DNA of 64,000 bases from Lasiosphaeris hirsuta (taxonomy: Eukaryota > Ascomycota > Sordariomycetes > Sordariales > Lasiosphaeriaceae), in contig JAUKUA010000003.1 of NCBI GenBank assembly GCA_030549175.1, forward strand, positions 1,302,001-1,366,000, given 5' to 3'. The notes under the pieces were generated by a model. That model was not told the DNA's origin, did not search any database, and was given only the letters and a program-made list of their open reading frames with translations. Below, one piece after another: positions 1 through 11,300 of the stretch. Every line of letters starts with the position of its first letter. The first letter of the stretch is position 1. Both the position numbers and the translations under genes were made by a program.

Positions 1-1
1 T

Positions 2-1924
2 TCGCAAGCCACCAAGTCTCCCGTTGACCAAGACGACAGTGCCACTGATGGCTGGGCCATGCCCCCCGGCTTCGGTAACTTTAGCAGGACCCTCAAGAAG
101 AACGATACCTGGGAGGCCAGATTCGACGTCTGGTGCCGAGCCTTGGTCAAGCTGAACAAGGATCAAGAGGGAATTCGGGACCCGGCGCTTGTAAGAGATG
201 CCTGGGGTTTATGGCTGCAACGCCAACAGCAGATGCCAAATACTCTCAGGGGAATTGCCCAGAAAGAACCGGCAGACCTGCAGCTACTCGCTCGGAGGCT
301 TGAGGAGCTACTTTCTCCGAAGCCCACGACGCGCGAACCCCGGCTCGATAAGTCCTTGAATGGTCAAGGCGACCAAGATGGCCCAACAGCAAGCTCTGCT
401 ATTGCAAGCCAAGGTCTTCCTATCAAGCATGGGGATTTGAACAGCAGGATCACCACTGTCCCAACGGAGAGTCCTGCTGTTGTAGCCCAAGGCGCTAACA
501 AACTCGAGAAATCTAATAGCAAAAACTTAGTGATATCAAGAAGAGAGAATATTAATGGATGGACTCTCCCGCCCGCGCTCCCGCTTTCAGATTTCGACAT
601 CAAATCCAAGGACGTCGATGTCTGGCAGGACAGATTTGAGCAATGGTGCCGAGCCGTGGTCAACATCAGCAACGGGAAGATAACCGCCGAGAACCGGATA
701 CTGGGGAAACTCTATGATACGTATTCATTTTGGGTTGGGAATATCGACGGGTTGTCCAAGTCAAAGTCAGCATCAGCAAGGCGTGGTGCCACCGAATATT
801 TGAGACGAAAGAACGAAGACGTCTCGGGCGTTTTCCCTGGGCCGGATGGGCCCCTATTGCTTACTGAATGGGCTGGATTGCTTGACGGTAGCCACAACCA
901 AGAGCCCGCGAGCACAGAGCCTGAAAGTCGGCAACCCGAGAACAACCATCTTGGAGCAGCATCACCAGGAGAGGTGAGCTCTGACGGGCCCTTGCATGAC
1001 GGTGTGATGTTGTTCGAGGAGGAGGACATCAAATATCGGCAACGATACTTCCCGGGCCTCGGTACAAACGACATATTTTGTGTGAAATGCGCATCTCGTG
1101 GACACTTGACGGCTCGATGCCCAGAAATAGCATGTCGTTTCTGTCGGAGCCAACGCCATCGATCGCTGGCCTGTGTGACCATCAGTCGATGCACTAAGTG
1201 TTTTCAGCCTGGGCACACGAGGATGGAATGCACTGAGAAACTGTCGCTGGCACTAGAGGAGCGGGTATGTGCGCTTTGCGAGTCACAGGGACACACCGAG
1301 TCAGATTGCATCAAGCTGTGGCGGACCTTTGATCCCAGCCCCAGCGAGATCTGCAAGATTAGGAGCATGCTGCCGTACTGCTATACGTGCGGCGAAGAGG
1401 GGCATTACGGGCCAGAATGTGGGCAGCCTCCGTTGACTGAGCAGCCGCGGCAGAAGAGTTGGGAAACTTGGAGCCGACAAAATCTGGAGCGATATCTGGA
1501 CCCAGAATGCGACCAAGAAGCCCTGTCATCTTTTATGCCTCCCGGCGCCGTTCTAGCATCCAACGAGCTCGATGAGCGACCCAGCTTTGGAGGCAAGAGC
1601 ATCGTTCCCCAACGACACGTCTTCTTTGAGGCCGCGGACGATGATGACGATAATGAGAGCTTCATCCGCCCGCCTGTTCAGCGGAACACCCGGAGCAAGC
1701 CAATGACATTCAACGGTGCCGGCAACGGCACTAACAGCGGCAGCGGTAACGGCAACGGCAACGGCAACTCTTATCGCGGAGGTAAGGCGCGGGGTTCGCG
1801 AAGTAATAACCCTCCGCTTCCTCCCGGTCCGCCACCACAGGGAAACCAGCCAGGAGGCCGGCGACAGGGCTACAGGGGCGGGTTTTCTGGACGGCAAAGG
1901 GGAGGATACAGGGGAAATGCTTGA
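2..1924 (+). CDS. Air1/Air2-like CCHC zinc-knuckle protein (5' partial)
   Basis: The frame is open to the left window edge, so the true start lies outside; the first Met in view is at 59. Five zinc knuckles in a row are visible: CVKC..GHLTARC, CRFC..RHRSLAC, CTKC..GHTRMEC, CALC..GHTESDC and CYTC..GHYGPEC (about 1080-1420). Between knuckles 4 and 5 lies IKLWRTF, resembling the IWRxY linker of yeast Air1/Air2, the RNA-binding subunits of the TRAMP polyadenylation complex that feeds nuclear RNA to the exosome. The N-terminal half holds two copies of a module with W..RF..WCRA.V (about 110-160 and 620-670). The C-terminus is acidic, then Gly/Asn-rich, then RGG-like (about 1640-1920), suggesting RNA contact. 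TRAMP membership is inferred; five knuckles and the linker support it, but the duplicated N-terminal module is not something I know from yeast Air proteins. Confidence 0.75.
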   Translation, partial: SQATKSPVDQDDSATDGWAMPPGFGNFSRTLKKNDTWEARFDVWCRALVKLNKDQEGIRDPALVRDAWGLWLQRQQQMPNTLRGIAQKEPADLQLLARRLEELLSPKPTTREPRLDKSLNGQGDQDGPTASSAIASQGLPIKHGDLNSRITTVPTESPAVVAQGANKLEKSNSKNLVISRRENINGWTLPPALPLSDFDIKSKDVDVWQDRFEQWCRAVVNISNGKITAENRILGKLYDTYSFWVGNIDGLSKSKSASARRGATEYLRRKNEDVSGVFPGPDGPLLLTEWAGLLDGSHNQEPASTEPESRQPENNHLGAASPGEVSSDGPLHDGVMLFEEEDIKYRQRYFPGLGTNDIFCVKCASRGHLTARCPEIACRFCRSQRHRSLACVTISRCTKCFQPGHTRMECTEKLSLALEERVCALCESQGHTESDCIKLWRTFDPSPSEICKIRSMLPYCYTCGEEGHYGPECGQPPLTEQPRQKSWETWSRQNLERYLDPECDQEALSSFMPPGAVLASNELDERPSFGGKSIVPQRHVFFEAADDDDDNESFIRPPVQRNTRSKPMTFNGAGNGTNSGSGNGNGNGNSYRGGKARGSRSNNPPLPPGPPPQGNQPGGRRQGYRGGFSGRQRGGYRGNA

Positions 1925-4052
1925 TATTATTTTTTAGCTCTCGTTGAGGTTATTGAAGTGGGCGTGCCGTGCGACTCTGCTAGAGCACCGCAGGCCGACC
2001 CCTCCGTGTTGAAGAATGATTGTGTATGAATTGGCTTGTCATTTCTACGATGGACTAGATGCAGAAGGGGGCTTCGGCATCGCAGCGGAGTGACTGGGAG
2101 CGCAACGTCGCCGGAGCGCATCCCCTTCTCCCTTCGTTGCTGCCTTAGGCTCGAAATGGAACATGAAACATGAAACAAAGGCATCGGTCCCACCAAAGCT
2201 GAATAAGTTTAATCCAATAGCGCTATCAACAAGTTAGCAAGTGCCGAAGACCTCTCGTGATGGGGTGACGGGCTGTGGCTATGTTTCTAGCCCACAAAAT
2301 GTTTCTTGGGCTTTTCTATGGCGGAAGCACAGTCATAGCGATCGATTTGTCAAGGACACACCTCCGCAGGTGTGATCACATTCGGCCTCGATCGGCCTCA
2401 TGGAAGGTGTGGGGAGCGTGTTCCCGGCCCCGTCTGCATCGAAGCGAACCAGCATCGGGCTGGCGAAATGTTTCGAAACATGGTAGTCATGGGGTTGAGC
2501 GTGCACTGCCGTCAAGAAGAGGGGCCGGATGCGGAGGGCGACAGTGGAGTCGTGGCGACCGACGCGTGCTGCGCAGGTGTGTTTTCCCACCGTGACGGGC
2601 CTGAGGTGTGTGTACGAGTGGGCGACGGGATGTAAACGGTTGGCTGCGGGTAGAATAGTCAGGTAGGTGCAAACTTCGCGCCTGTCACTTTGGGCTGCGG
2701 TCGCGAGCTTCCTCGTCCGCCAGTCTCGCAGTCTCGCAGTTTCCATGTTTCAATGTCGAAGAAAAAAAGCCAACTGTCGCTCTGTCTGTCAGGCACGCTT
2801 GAAATAGCATTCCCTAAACTTAGGCACCACGCAGGGCCACAACGGCCACGCAGCGGTCTAGCAAGCACATCCGACAAGCAAACCTCCAAGAGCCAGAACC
2901 CACCACCAGCCTGTGCCCTCCCTCCCCACGCTGCGGGGCGCTTAAAGCCTTTATATGATCGGCCGCGCCCGGTCCAGCGATCCAGGGCGCTGGCACCGCG
3001 CCAGTTCCGTGTGTCAAACGCGCGTGTTTCGCGCGGCAGACGCGATGTCGTGGCACCGCCAAGGACCCGCCACGGTGCCATTCGATGTGTCTCGCCGGAG
3101 CGATTGGACGAGGCGCCGCGATGGGTGCTGGGGTGTTGTTCCCTCCCCTACCTCCCGCCCCCTCCATTCTTTATCGATAGCGCTTGGTGCAAGGACACTG
3201 CAGCTTCCCCACCAGCCCCTCTGCAGCAACGGGTGCCGACGCGGGCCTTGCCAGTGGTCCAGACGAGAGGGCCGCTGAGACGGGCTGCAGACGGGTGCCA
3301 CTGGCAGCACCGGGTGTGCTGCGGTGCATGGGCCCCATGCAGGGCTGTCGAGCCACTCAGCGGGCCCGGCGCGGTCGGCCACGCGGGTCGCGGTGCTGTG
3401 GTCCAGAGTCCACACTCGAACTGCTGCCGGCTGGTGCTGCTGGTGCTGCTGGTGCTGCTGGTGCTGCACCGCTTGCTGGCTGCATACGGCAAGGACGCTG
3501 CACCAGGGCAACCGCAGCAGAGCAGAGACACAATGAGTCACCCACCGCCATTCATTCTCGACCTTCAACGCTCCGGGGCGACAGCAATGGATCCGTCGCC
3601 AATTCGCGTAGGGAGCAAGGGGGAAACGAAAAGGAAACGTGCGGAGATCTCGACATGTACGCGGACGGGGCTGCGCTGGTATAACAGCCTCCGTCTTTTT
3701 CGTTTCGCTTTGTTTTAGTCCTTTTCCTGTTCTTGATTCCTGATTTCCGAGCGCTTGTTGGACTCAATCAGTAAACCCTCACTCATATCACTCGCGGCCT
3801 CGAATACTAGCCGTCTGCTTCTCTTTTGCTCCGACAGGCCCAATCTCCCCTCAGTGCTTCCGATTCCCATCTGTGCATAGCATCCCGCTTGTTTACCTAC
3901 CTCGCCTACCTTATCTCGAGCTCGCATCTGCCCTTGGCCCCCGGGTCTAAGCCTCCATTGTTTGGTTTCAGTCTTGTGCTGTTTCGAAACCGCCACTCAG
4001 AGCCGGCCAGCACACCACCCAACTGCACTACCCGCTGCAGTCAGTGATCTGA
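1925..4052. other. intergenic region with promoter and leader of the F-box-like gene
   Basis: No supportable gene. The last 400 bases before 4053 are pyrimidine-rich, as is usual for fungal core promoters and 5' leaders. Open frames here (for example 2690-3718) overlap each other on both strands, show no recognisable domain and run through a triplet repeat, so they look like chance frames in GC-rich DNA. Confidence 0.6.
3433..3468 (+). repeat. GGTGCTGCT minisatellite, four units
   Basis: Four head-to-tail copies of the 9-mer GGTGCTGCT, the last ending in A. It lies in non-coding sequence about 600 bases before the F-box-like gene. A related run is at 52723-52767. Confidence 0.85.
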
Positions 4053-6497
4053 ATGTCGAGGCCGCCACAGCGCCATGCGGAAGCTATGGCCGCTGCTCCA
4101 CAAGCATTCTACCGCCTGTGGCAAGAAGAGACCATCCGCGAGAGACTCTTTGAGCGCTTGTCCAAGGAGGACATCAGCAACATCCGCTTGGCCAACTCGG
4201 CCTGCTGCAACCTCGTCACTAAGAGACTCTTCCTCCGCATTCACCTAACCTTTACCGCAAACACCTTCACAAAGCCCAGCAGGATACAAGCCCTGGCCCG
4301 GATTGGCCACCACGTCGAGCATCTCACCTTCCACTTCGCCCATTCCGATGCCACCTTCCTACCTCCCCTCATCCACCCCGAGTCCGGGCGTGAGATATGC
4401 TTCCTCTACACCCCTCACACCTCAATGGCTTCGGCCCTCATGAGGCCAAAGTACGCCAACTCAGAGCTCGGCGAAATCCTGACACAGCAGTATCCGCCCC
4501 TCTTCCACGCCGCCAGCAACGTACCCTCCTTTATTAACGCCATGAAGCACTTGACCAACATGCGCCACCTCACCGTCAAAGCCCCCGGCCAGGACCCTAA
4601 GGAGCGTTATCGTCGCAACATTGTCGACTACGCCCTGATGAGCTTGCGCATCTCGGTTGAGCGTGCCCCCCTGACCAGGCTGAACAAACTCTCCCTCTCA
4701 GGTGTGCATGCATCTTCCTTTAACTACCTCCGCCACCTTCCCGGACACGGGGCCTCTCCAGCCGCAGCACGGCGGTGGCGCCAAATCCGCAAGCTCTACA
4801 TCTCTGTAGACGCCTGGGACTTTTACGGCCCATCACCGGGCCTCGACCACCTGAAGATCATCGACGACTATATCCGCAACTTTGCGCCGCAGCTTGAGAA
4901 GTTCTCCTTTACCTGGCTCGGCCTGCGAGGGCCTTGCCCACTGGCCCTCTCCGGCGATCCCTTATTCACCCCGCCGCGCAACACCAAGAAGCTCTTCAAC
5001 GAGGTCACTAGCCCCATGTCACCTCTACCGCCAGGCCCGCTGCGCAGCCCGTTGGTGATGCCGCGTCTGCGCTCCATGTCGGTGCGCAATGCCACCATGA
5101 ACGCGCCGCAGCTGCGCGGCCTGATCACCGGTCACAAGGCTACGGTCCGCGAGTTTGACTTTGAGAACGTCGCCCTCATCCGCGGCGGAACATGGGACGA
5201 CGCCCTCGCACCCCTTACCGACGGCAGCAGCGACTCATGGTCGCGCTACTCGCTCAGTGGGAGCGAGGCTAGCTTTGGCCGGCCGGGTACCGCGCGATCC
5301 GGTTCGTCGGCTGTGGCGAGCTCGTTTGAGGATGAGCAGCTTCCGGCGTCGTCTGCCGCAGCAGCCGCAGCTAGTAAGGAGTTGTTCGATGTGGACCTGG
5401 ACGGGATGGTATTTGGTGGGTTGAATGATGTTGACAACCTCGAGGCCGGGGTGGAGGAATGGGCGCGGGGGGTGACGGCTGCGGCCGCACAGAGCAGCTC
5501 AATCAACACCATCCCCGAGGCGGATGAAGGGAGGGAAGACGACGGGGGATTGGCGTCTGACATCGAGGCTGCCCGGCAGGCAAGCTTGGGGTTCAGCACC
5601 AAGCTGAAGAAACGGCGCATCCGCAAGAAGCGGTCGCGCAAGCACCACCGCCACGACGAGGGTCAAACCGAGGACGAGGAAGTCCGAAGCGAGCGTCGTA
5701 GCGAGCGGCACAGTGACGAGCGGAGCGAGCAGCGCAGTGAGCGCAGCGAGCATCACCGTCACCACAGCCGCAGCCGGCACAAGCACTCGCGCAGCGACGA
5801 CACGAGCGACCGGCACACCAGCCGGGATCGGGATCGGTCCCGTTCGCAATCGCGCCGGGGCCACCGGGGCCACCACCGACATCACTCGGAAGAAATCCCC
5901 GCCCTACCACCCATGCCCGAAGTCATCGGCACCGATGACGAGGCCTTCTACCGCCTTCCCACCCCGCGGAAGCCCAGCATCACTGCCCCCATCATCCTCA
6001 ACCCCGAGCCCCTCCCCATGCTCCTCCAGCCCACCGTGTACGACCCCTCCGCCAAGACGGGTTCGCTCGTCGGCATCTCTGAGCCAACGCACTCGGTCGT
6101 CATTGACGACGGCCTGTCGTCGGTGCAGAGGACCATCGAAGCTGATCTCCTCGCTGAGGCGCAGGACGCGGCGGCGCGAAGCTCAGCGCTCAAGCGCGCT
6201 AAGGAGGCTGTGCTGATGAAGCTTTCGCGGGAGTTCTGCAAGAGGAAGGTCAGCGGGGGCCCGCCACATAGCAAGGACTCGGCGGCCGTTGTAGCGGGGC
6301 TGTCGGTGCTGAACCTCGGCCCCGGGAATGCGTCGACAGTTAATAACGGCTCCGGGTGTGCGCCGACATCAAGCATGGGCTTGAGAATCCGCGAGGGGTT
6401 ATTTGGGAGGAGTTTGGCGAATGTGAGCATCATGCCGGACCATCGCGGGTTAGAGAGCCAGAGTGCGTTGGTACCGTTGATGTTTAGTCGATCCTAG
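4053..6497 (+). CDS. F-box-like protein with Arg/Ser/His-rich tail
   Basis: A single-exon frame of 814 codons. Residues about 20-55 (RLFERLSKEDISNIRLANS followed by CCNLVTKRLF) read like an F-box helix bundle, the part that docks onto Skp1 in SCF ubiquitin ligases. After it come conserved-looking segments with regular Leu spacing (HLTNMRHLTVKAP, LNKLSLSGVHAS, RQIRKLYISVDAW), compatible with irregular LRR-like substrate-binding structure. Residues about 530-620 are an extremely charged tract of SER, RSR and HRH motifs after a basic KKRRIRKKRSRK stretch that could be a nuclear localisation signal. Start: ATG at 4053; a second ATG at 4086 (MAAAPQ) is also possible. The substrate is unknown and the F-box assignment is from pattern only. 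Confidence 0.7.
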   Translation: MSRPPQRHAEAMAAAPQAFYRLWQEETIRERLFERLSKEDISNIRLANSACCNLVTKRLFLRIHLTFTANTFTKPSRIQALARIGHHVEHLTFHFAHSDATFLPPLIHPESGREICFLYTPHTSMASALMRPKYANSELGEILTQQYPPLFHAASNVPSFINAMKHLTNMRHLTVKAPGQDPKERYRRNIVDYALMSLRISVERAPLTRLNKLSLSGVHASSFNYLRHLPGHGASPAAARRWRQIRKLYISVDAWDFYGPSPGLDHLKIIDDYIRNFAPQLEKFSFTWLGLRGPCPLALSGDPLFTPPRNTKKLFNEVTSPMSPLPPGPLRSPLVMPRLRSMSVRNATMNAPQLRGLITGHKATVREFDFENVALIRGGTWDDALAPLTDGSSDSWSRYSLSGSEASFGRPGTARSGSSAVASSFEDEQLPASSAAAAAASKELFDVDLDGMVFGGLNDVDNLEAGVEEWARGVTAAAAQSSSINTIPEADEGREDDGGLASDIEAARQASLGFSTKLKKRRIRKKRSRKHHRHDEGQTEDEEVRSERRSERHSDERSEQRSERSEHHRHHSRSRHKHSRSDDTSDRHTSRDRDRSRSQSRRGHRGHHRHHSEEIPALPPMPEVIGTDDEAFYRLPTPRKPSITAPIILNPEPLPMLLQPTVYDPSAKTGSLVGISEPTHSVVIDDGLSSVQRTIEADLLAEAQDAAARSSALKRAKEAVLMKLSREFCKRKVSGGPPHSKDSAAVVAGLSVLNLGPGNASTVNNGSGCAPTSSMGLRIREGLFGRSLANVSIMPDHRGLESQSALVPLMFSRS

Positions 6498-8385
6498 GGG
6501 ATTTGAGGCTTGGCTTGTTTGATTGCAGTCGACACAAGGAGTACTGAGAGGGAGGCATGGCATTGGGTATGACAGTCAAACGGGATGTCAATGGATGAAT
6601 TGGATGAGGAAAAACCCGGCGTTGGCCGGCGTTGCATGGCGGGGCGGCTCGCGTATGACTTGTAATGACACAAATATCTTCTATGTTTTCATGAGGGGTT
6701 GTTATGGTTACCTATCATATATCAATGAACGTACATACACACACATACACGATGCATAACACAGGAGGTCATTACGGTGTTCGTGGGGGGACCCGAGTCC
6801 GCGGGACACAGCAAGGCACTCTCGCTGCATGTCAGCGTCATCATCGTGGGAAAAGGCTTGGCAGTGGTGCCGGCTTTTTCGATTACAATCACGGCCCAAT
6901 GGGTCCAAGTGGCCGCTGCTTGGCCCGGGCTGTTTATTCCGGAGCGGGACAGGACCAGCCCAGACTTCTGGAGCCCGCCGACCTTGGGTTCGACCAAGAC
7001 ATTTTCTCTTCGCGCTCGCATGGCAGGAGGCACGAAAGAAATTCGCCGTGTTTGCGTCTCTGCTTCTGGGTCTGCTGTGATACCTGACAGTCGTGTCAAG
7101 AAGACAGCCCTGTCTTTTTTTGTCTTACAAATGCAACGCGGAGATAGCGGGGGTGGAAGGGGTATGGGTTGTGTTCTACGAAGCGCTGCGGAGGATTACA
7201 TTGCGCGTCCAATAACCGTGTGGGAGGCCATCTACCCAAAGCAGACCGGAGAGGATCGGTTTGTTCGATCTGGGTCGGCAGATTCTCCAATTGGCAAGGC
7301 ATGATGGGAGCAATGGCAGCCAGATATCCAAATTAGCACTCGAGGCGAGAGGGGGCGAGGGGCGAGCGAATGAGTAAATGAGCAAATTGTTTTGCTACCC
7401 TAAAAGGGAAGGGAAGAAATTCCGATGGGGTGCAAGTCAGCCGTCTGCGCACTGGAGCGCGCTGGAGCGCACTGGAGCGAAAAAGCAAGGCCTGGACTTG
7501 GTGCGAGAGTTGCCCCTTGCGCTTTCCTCGACAGCGAACGGCCAGGTCTGCGCGCTGCGAGTCTGGGCTCGTTGGTCGGTGGGTTCTGCGTGCTTATCCG
7601 AACTCAATCGTTGGCTGAGCGCTCTGCTTGCTGGTCGCTGGTCCAGGTGTTTGGGTTGCCTTCCAGATTGTCTGTCAATCCTAGCACACACACACGCAGC
7701 CCCTTCACGCTAGGTAGCTTCGGTTGCGGAATGCTGATCTGATCTGCATCTTTTTTGCATCCCCGACCAACACCAGGCCACCTGCGCATCCAACATCGCC
7801 GTCGTCGACCCGAATCATCGCGACACCCTCTGTCGTTTGTGCTTTGCCGCCTGGCTTTCTCCGGCCCCTTCCTTTGCCCAGTCGGCAGTGGTGGCGTCAG
7901 CTATAGCAGCTGCAGACCTCCTTAGCAGCGAATTTGAGCGACCGGACGCATTCGAGAAAAGTCGCGACTGCGTCTACTTGACTGATGAGCTGATTTGTCC
8001 GTCTTCTGTCTTCGCAATACCCAATAACGCCGAGTTCGCCTCCAGCACACCGGGTCGTCCGAATATCCCCAATTTTCTTTGTTTGCTGTGCCAGAGCCTC
8101 GACCGCCTCTCGCCCTCGTTCTCGGTGTCTCTCGGGGGCCTACCGTGCGGCATCACATCCCGGCGAGACGAACACAACCTGTTTCTCCGCGGCAGCTTCG
8201 ACGGTGAGGCTACGTGGACACTCGAGTCTCCGCTTCGGCCCCGACAACACATCACGACGACGACAGCAGCACCACCTACACGACCTTTCACACGACCGAA
8301 GCGCCAGCACTTTACCCAAAACCCCGACAGAATATGCAGCCGTCGCGACCCTCCGGTCTAGACTGTCCCTTATAGTCCACCGAAA
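6498..8385. other. intergenic region; 3' end of F-box-like gene and promoter/leader of sln1
   Basis: No supportable gene. CA-rich microsatellite-like sequence lies near 6728-6752. The 600 bases before 8386 are C/T-rich and resemble a long leader. A frame at 7837-8361 is in phase with sln1 but begins without ATG and ends in TAG 25 bases before the sln1 ATG. Confidence 0.55.
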
Positions 8386-11300
8386 ATGAGAGTCGCAATC
8401 CGGGAGCAGCTTGCGGCCCTCGTCATCCTTGCAGTCCTCGTTGCTCTCGCCATTGTCTCTATCCCAACATGGATATACGTGAATAACTTTGTCATCAGCG
8501 TCGAGACAGGCGGTCTCTCCCTGACCGCGTCGCTCAAGGCTGCGCGCATATCCTCCGAGATCGATCTAGTTCAGACAACATGTCAAACTATCTCAACACG
8601 CCTCTTGCTGCAGAATGGCTTCACCAATTTCTACAACGAGAACTCTACCACCCCTGATCCGTGGGAGGAGGCCCGTAAGGATCTTGAGAGTGCACTGAGT
8701 GCGTCAGGTTTCTCGGGACTGTTGCAGGCGCGGCTGTACTCTCGCAACACGACGGGAGACGTCAACGGCCTCTTGAGCTTGACTGGTAATGCCGTTAGTC
8801 AGGGGGGCTCCATCACCTTGCCCTATACGCACCCCGACGGCTCCCAGGTCTTCCTCGGCGACGAGGGCCTCGGGTATCCACCCGCCTTGTTTCCGAACAT
8901 CACATATGTCAACCTGAACCGCTCGAACTCTTTCATGTCCTCGACACCTTCCTTCTCCGCCCTCGCCTTTCCGGGCGTGTCTTTGGGGAATGGCAGCGAT
9001 GGCAACGGTATCCTCCTGGGTCCTTTGGTAATCAACTCGACTTTCGCCCTCATTTCTATTACGATCCCTGTCCGAATGATCCAGAACAGTGGTTACATTC
9101 TCGGTTATATGACCTTGGTTGCGACTGCGAGAACACTCGTTGAGGTACAAACCTCTAATGAAGGGCTGGGCAGTACCGGCGTTCTGCTTATCGTGGGGTC
9201 AACCAATCCCTGGAATCATTTCAACGACTCGGTAGCCGCAAGTAATGGAAGCTTCACGCCTCCCCTGGATGAATTTGAGCAGCAGCCAGTGCAGTTCCTC
9301 CTCCCAGCCTTCACGCCGCCCGGCCAGCCCGATCGCCACGACCAGCATAGCATTGCCTCGGGCAAGTTTGATTCCGCATTCCCTTTGGCCCAGTTTCCTG
9401 CAGCCCTCAACGTGTTTTACGACAACAACACGACTCCTAACAACGCCACAAGTATACTTTCAACAACGAACGAGCAGGGGCGCTCAGTGGCTGTCGGCGC
9501 TGCGCGGCCGCAGACATCACTTGTAACTTGGGCCGTCATTGTGGAGCAGGACGCAAGCGAGGCTTATGCACCGATCCAGACGCTGAAAACCATTCTGCTT
9601 GGTTGTGTCTTCGGTACCGCTGGCTTGGTTGTGCTGCTCGTATTTCCCTGTGCGCATCTTAGTGTGATGCCGATTAGGAGGCTGAAGGCTGCTACTGAAA
9701 AGTCGATCGCCCCTCCCGGCTATGAAGACGAATCCGATGATTCGTTTGATGAGGAGAACCCGAGTTCCGGAGGGACCCAGTCGGGACGGTCTGAAAAGGG
9801 GCTTTTTAGTAACATCCGCCGGCGCATCCGTAAGAGACGCAAGGCCAGGATGAGAGGAGTCGGTCCACCAGAGCCTAACCGCCGGGCATTCAAGATACCT
9901 GCCAGGGTCGAGGATCGGAAGCATGTCGTGACCGATGAGTTGACGGAACTTACCCAAACCTTCAACGAGATGACGGACGAGCTGCTGAAGCAGTACACAT
10001 CTCTGGACGAGAAAGTCGCTGAGCGGACGAGAGAGCTGGAAATTAGCAAAAAGGCTGCCGAGGCTGCGAACGAGAGCAAGACCCTGTTTATCGCCAACAT
10101 CTCGCATGAGCTCAAGACGCCACTCAATGGCATCATGGGTATGTGCGCTGTTTGCATGGAAGAGGATGATATCAACCGGATCAAGCAGTCGTTGAAGACA
10201 CTGTACAAATCAGGTATGTTTCTTACACATGGGTCGGACAAGACCAAGCAAGGCTAACAGAAAAAGGTGATCTTCTACTCCACCTTCTTGAGGATCTCCT
10301 AAGTTTCTCTAAGAACCAAATCGGACAGCAAGTCAATCTCGAAGAGCGGGAATTCCGCCTGGGAGACATCCGGTCGCAGATGGTTGCCATCTTTGACAAG
10401 CAGGTTAGAGAGAGCAAGATCACATTTACTGTCAATTTCATCAGCTCGGATAACCTAGAGGGTCCTGAACGAACCAGCATGGAAAAGAGGCTTCCAGCCA
10501 TTGGCCCGCTGGGTGTCGGCAGGCTCAAGGACATGTGTCTCTGGGGTGATCAACACCGAATTCTACAGGTCATCATCAACTTGGTCAGCAACAGTCTGAA
10601 GTTCACGCCTGCGGGCGGCAAGGTCGAGCTCAGGATACGCTGTGTTGGTGAATTGGAACAGCCGAGCGACGAGAGTAGGTCATCGTCGTTCTCCAAAACC
10701 GGAAGCAACCGGCCAGGTCGCTCTCGTCATCGGGTTGGTTCCGGATCTACGCACTCGGCCAGCTCCAAGGGTGCACAATCGCCGGCAACGCCGCTCAAGG
10801 GAGGTACTGCTCTCTCAATCAACCCCCTGGACCCCAAAGCCACGCCGCATGTCTACATTAGGGAGCGCTCCCCGACGCCTCCGCCAGCGAATGCCAAGTC
10901 GTACATGTTCGAGTTCGAGGTCGAAGACACAGGCCCTGGCATCGCGGAGCATATGCAGCAGAAGATATTTGAGCCTTTTGTCCAGGGCGATCTTGGCCTC
11001 AGCAAGAAATTTGGTGGCACGGGGCTAGGTCTCAGCATCTGCTCTCAGCTGGCCACGATCATGGGAGGAAGCATATCCCTCAAAAGCACGGTTGGGGTTG
11101 GCACGACATTCAGAATGTTGATTCCACTCAAATACGTCAAAGACCAGTAAGTTTGGCGAAGTTTTCATATCCTCAGGTTCTCCACGCGGTGCTAACTCCC
11201 CCCCCCCCCCCAGCACATCAAGTACGTCTAGCAGTCTCAAGTCGCGGCCGCCGAGCGTAGGATCCTTGGATGGAGAAAACGTGCGCAACTCGGTTTCAAA

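Noticed and set aside
1553..1897. 114-codon minus-strand frame inside the zinc-knuckle gene
   Set aside because: Shadow of the Gly/Asn-rich coding repeat on the plus strand.
2690..3718. 342-codon plus-strand frame
   Set aside because: It overlaps several long frames on the other strand, includes the GGTGCTGCT repeat, has no domain and odd composition; chance frame in GC-rich DNA.
6722..7099. 125-codon minus-strand frame opposite a 175-codon plus frame
   Set aside because: Both strands are open over the same stretch and neither shows a domain; no support for either.
7837..8361. 174-codon frame just upstream of and in phase with sln1
   Set aside because: It begins at TTG, ends in a stop 25 bases before the sln1 ATG and shows only Ser/Pro/Arg-rich leader-like composition; the sln1 ATG starts a proper Sln1 N-terminus.
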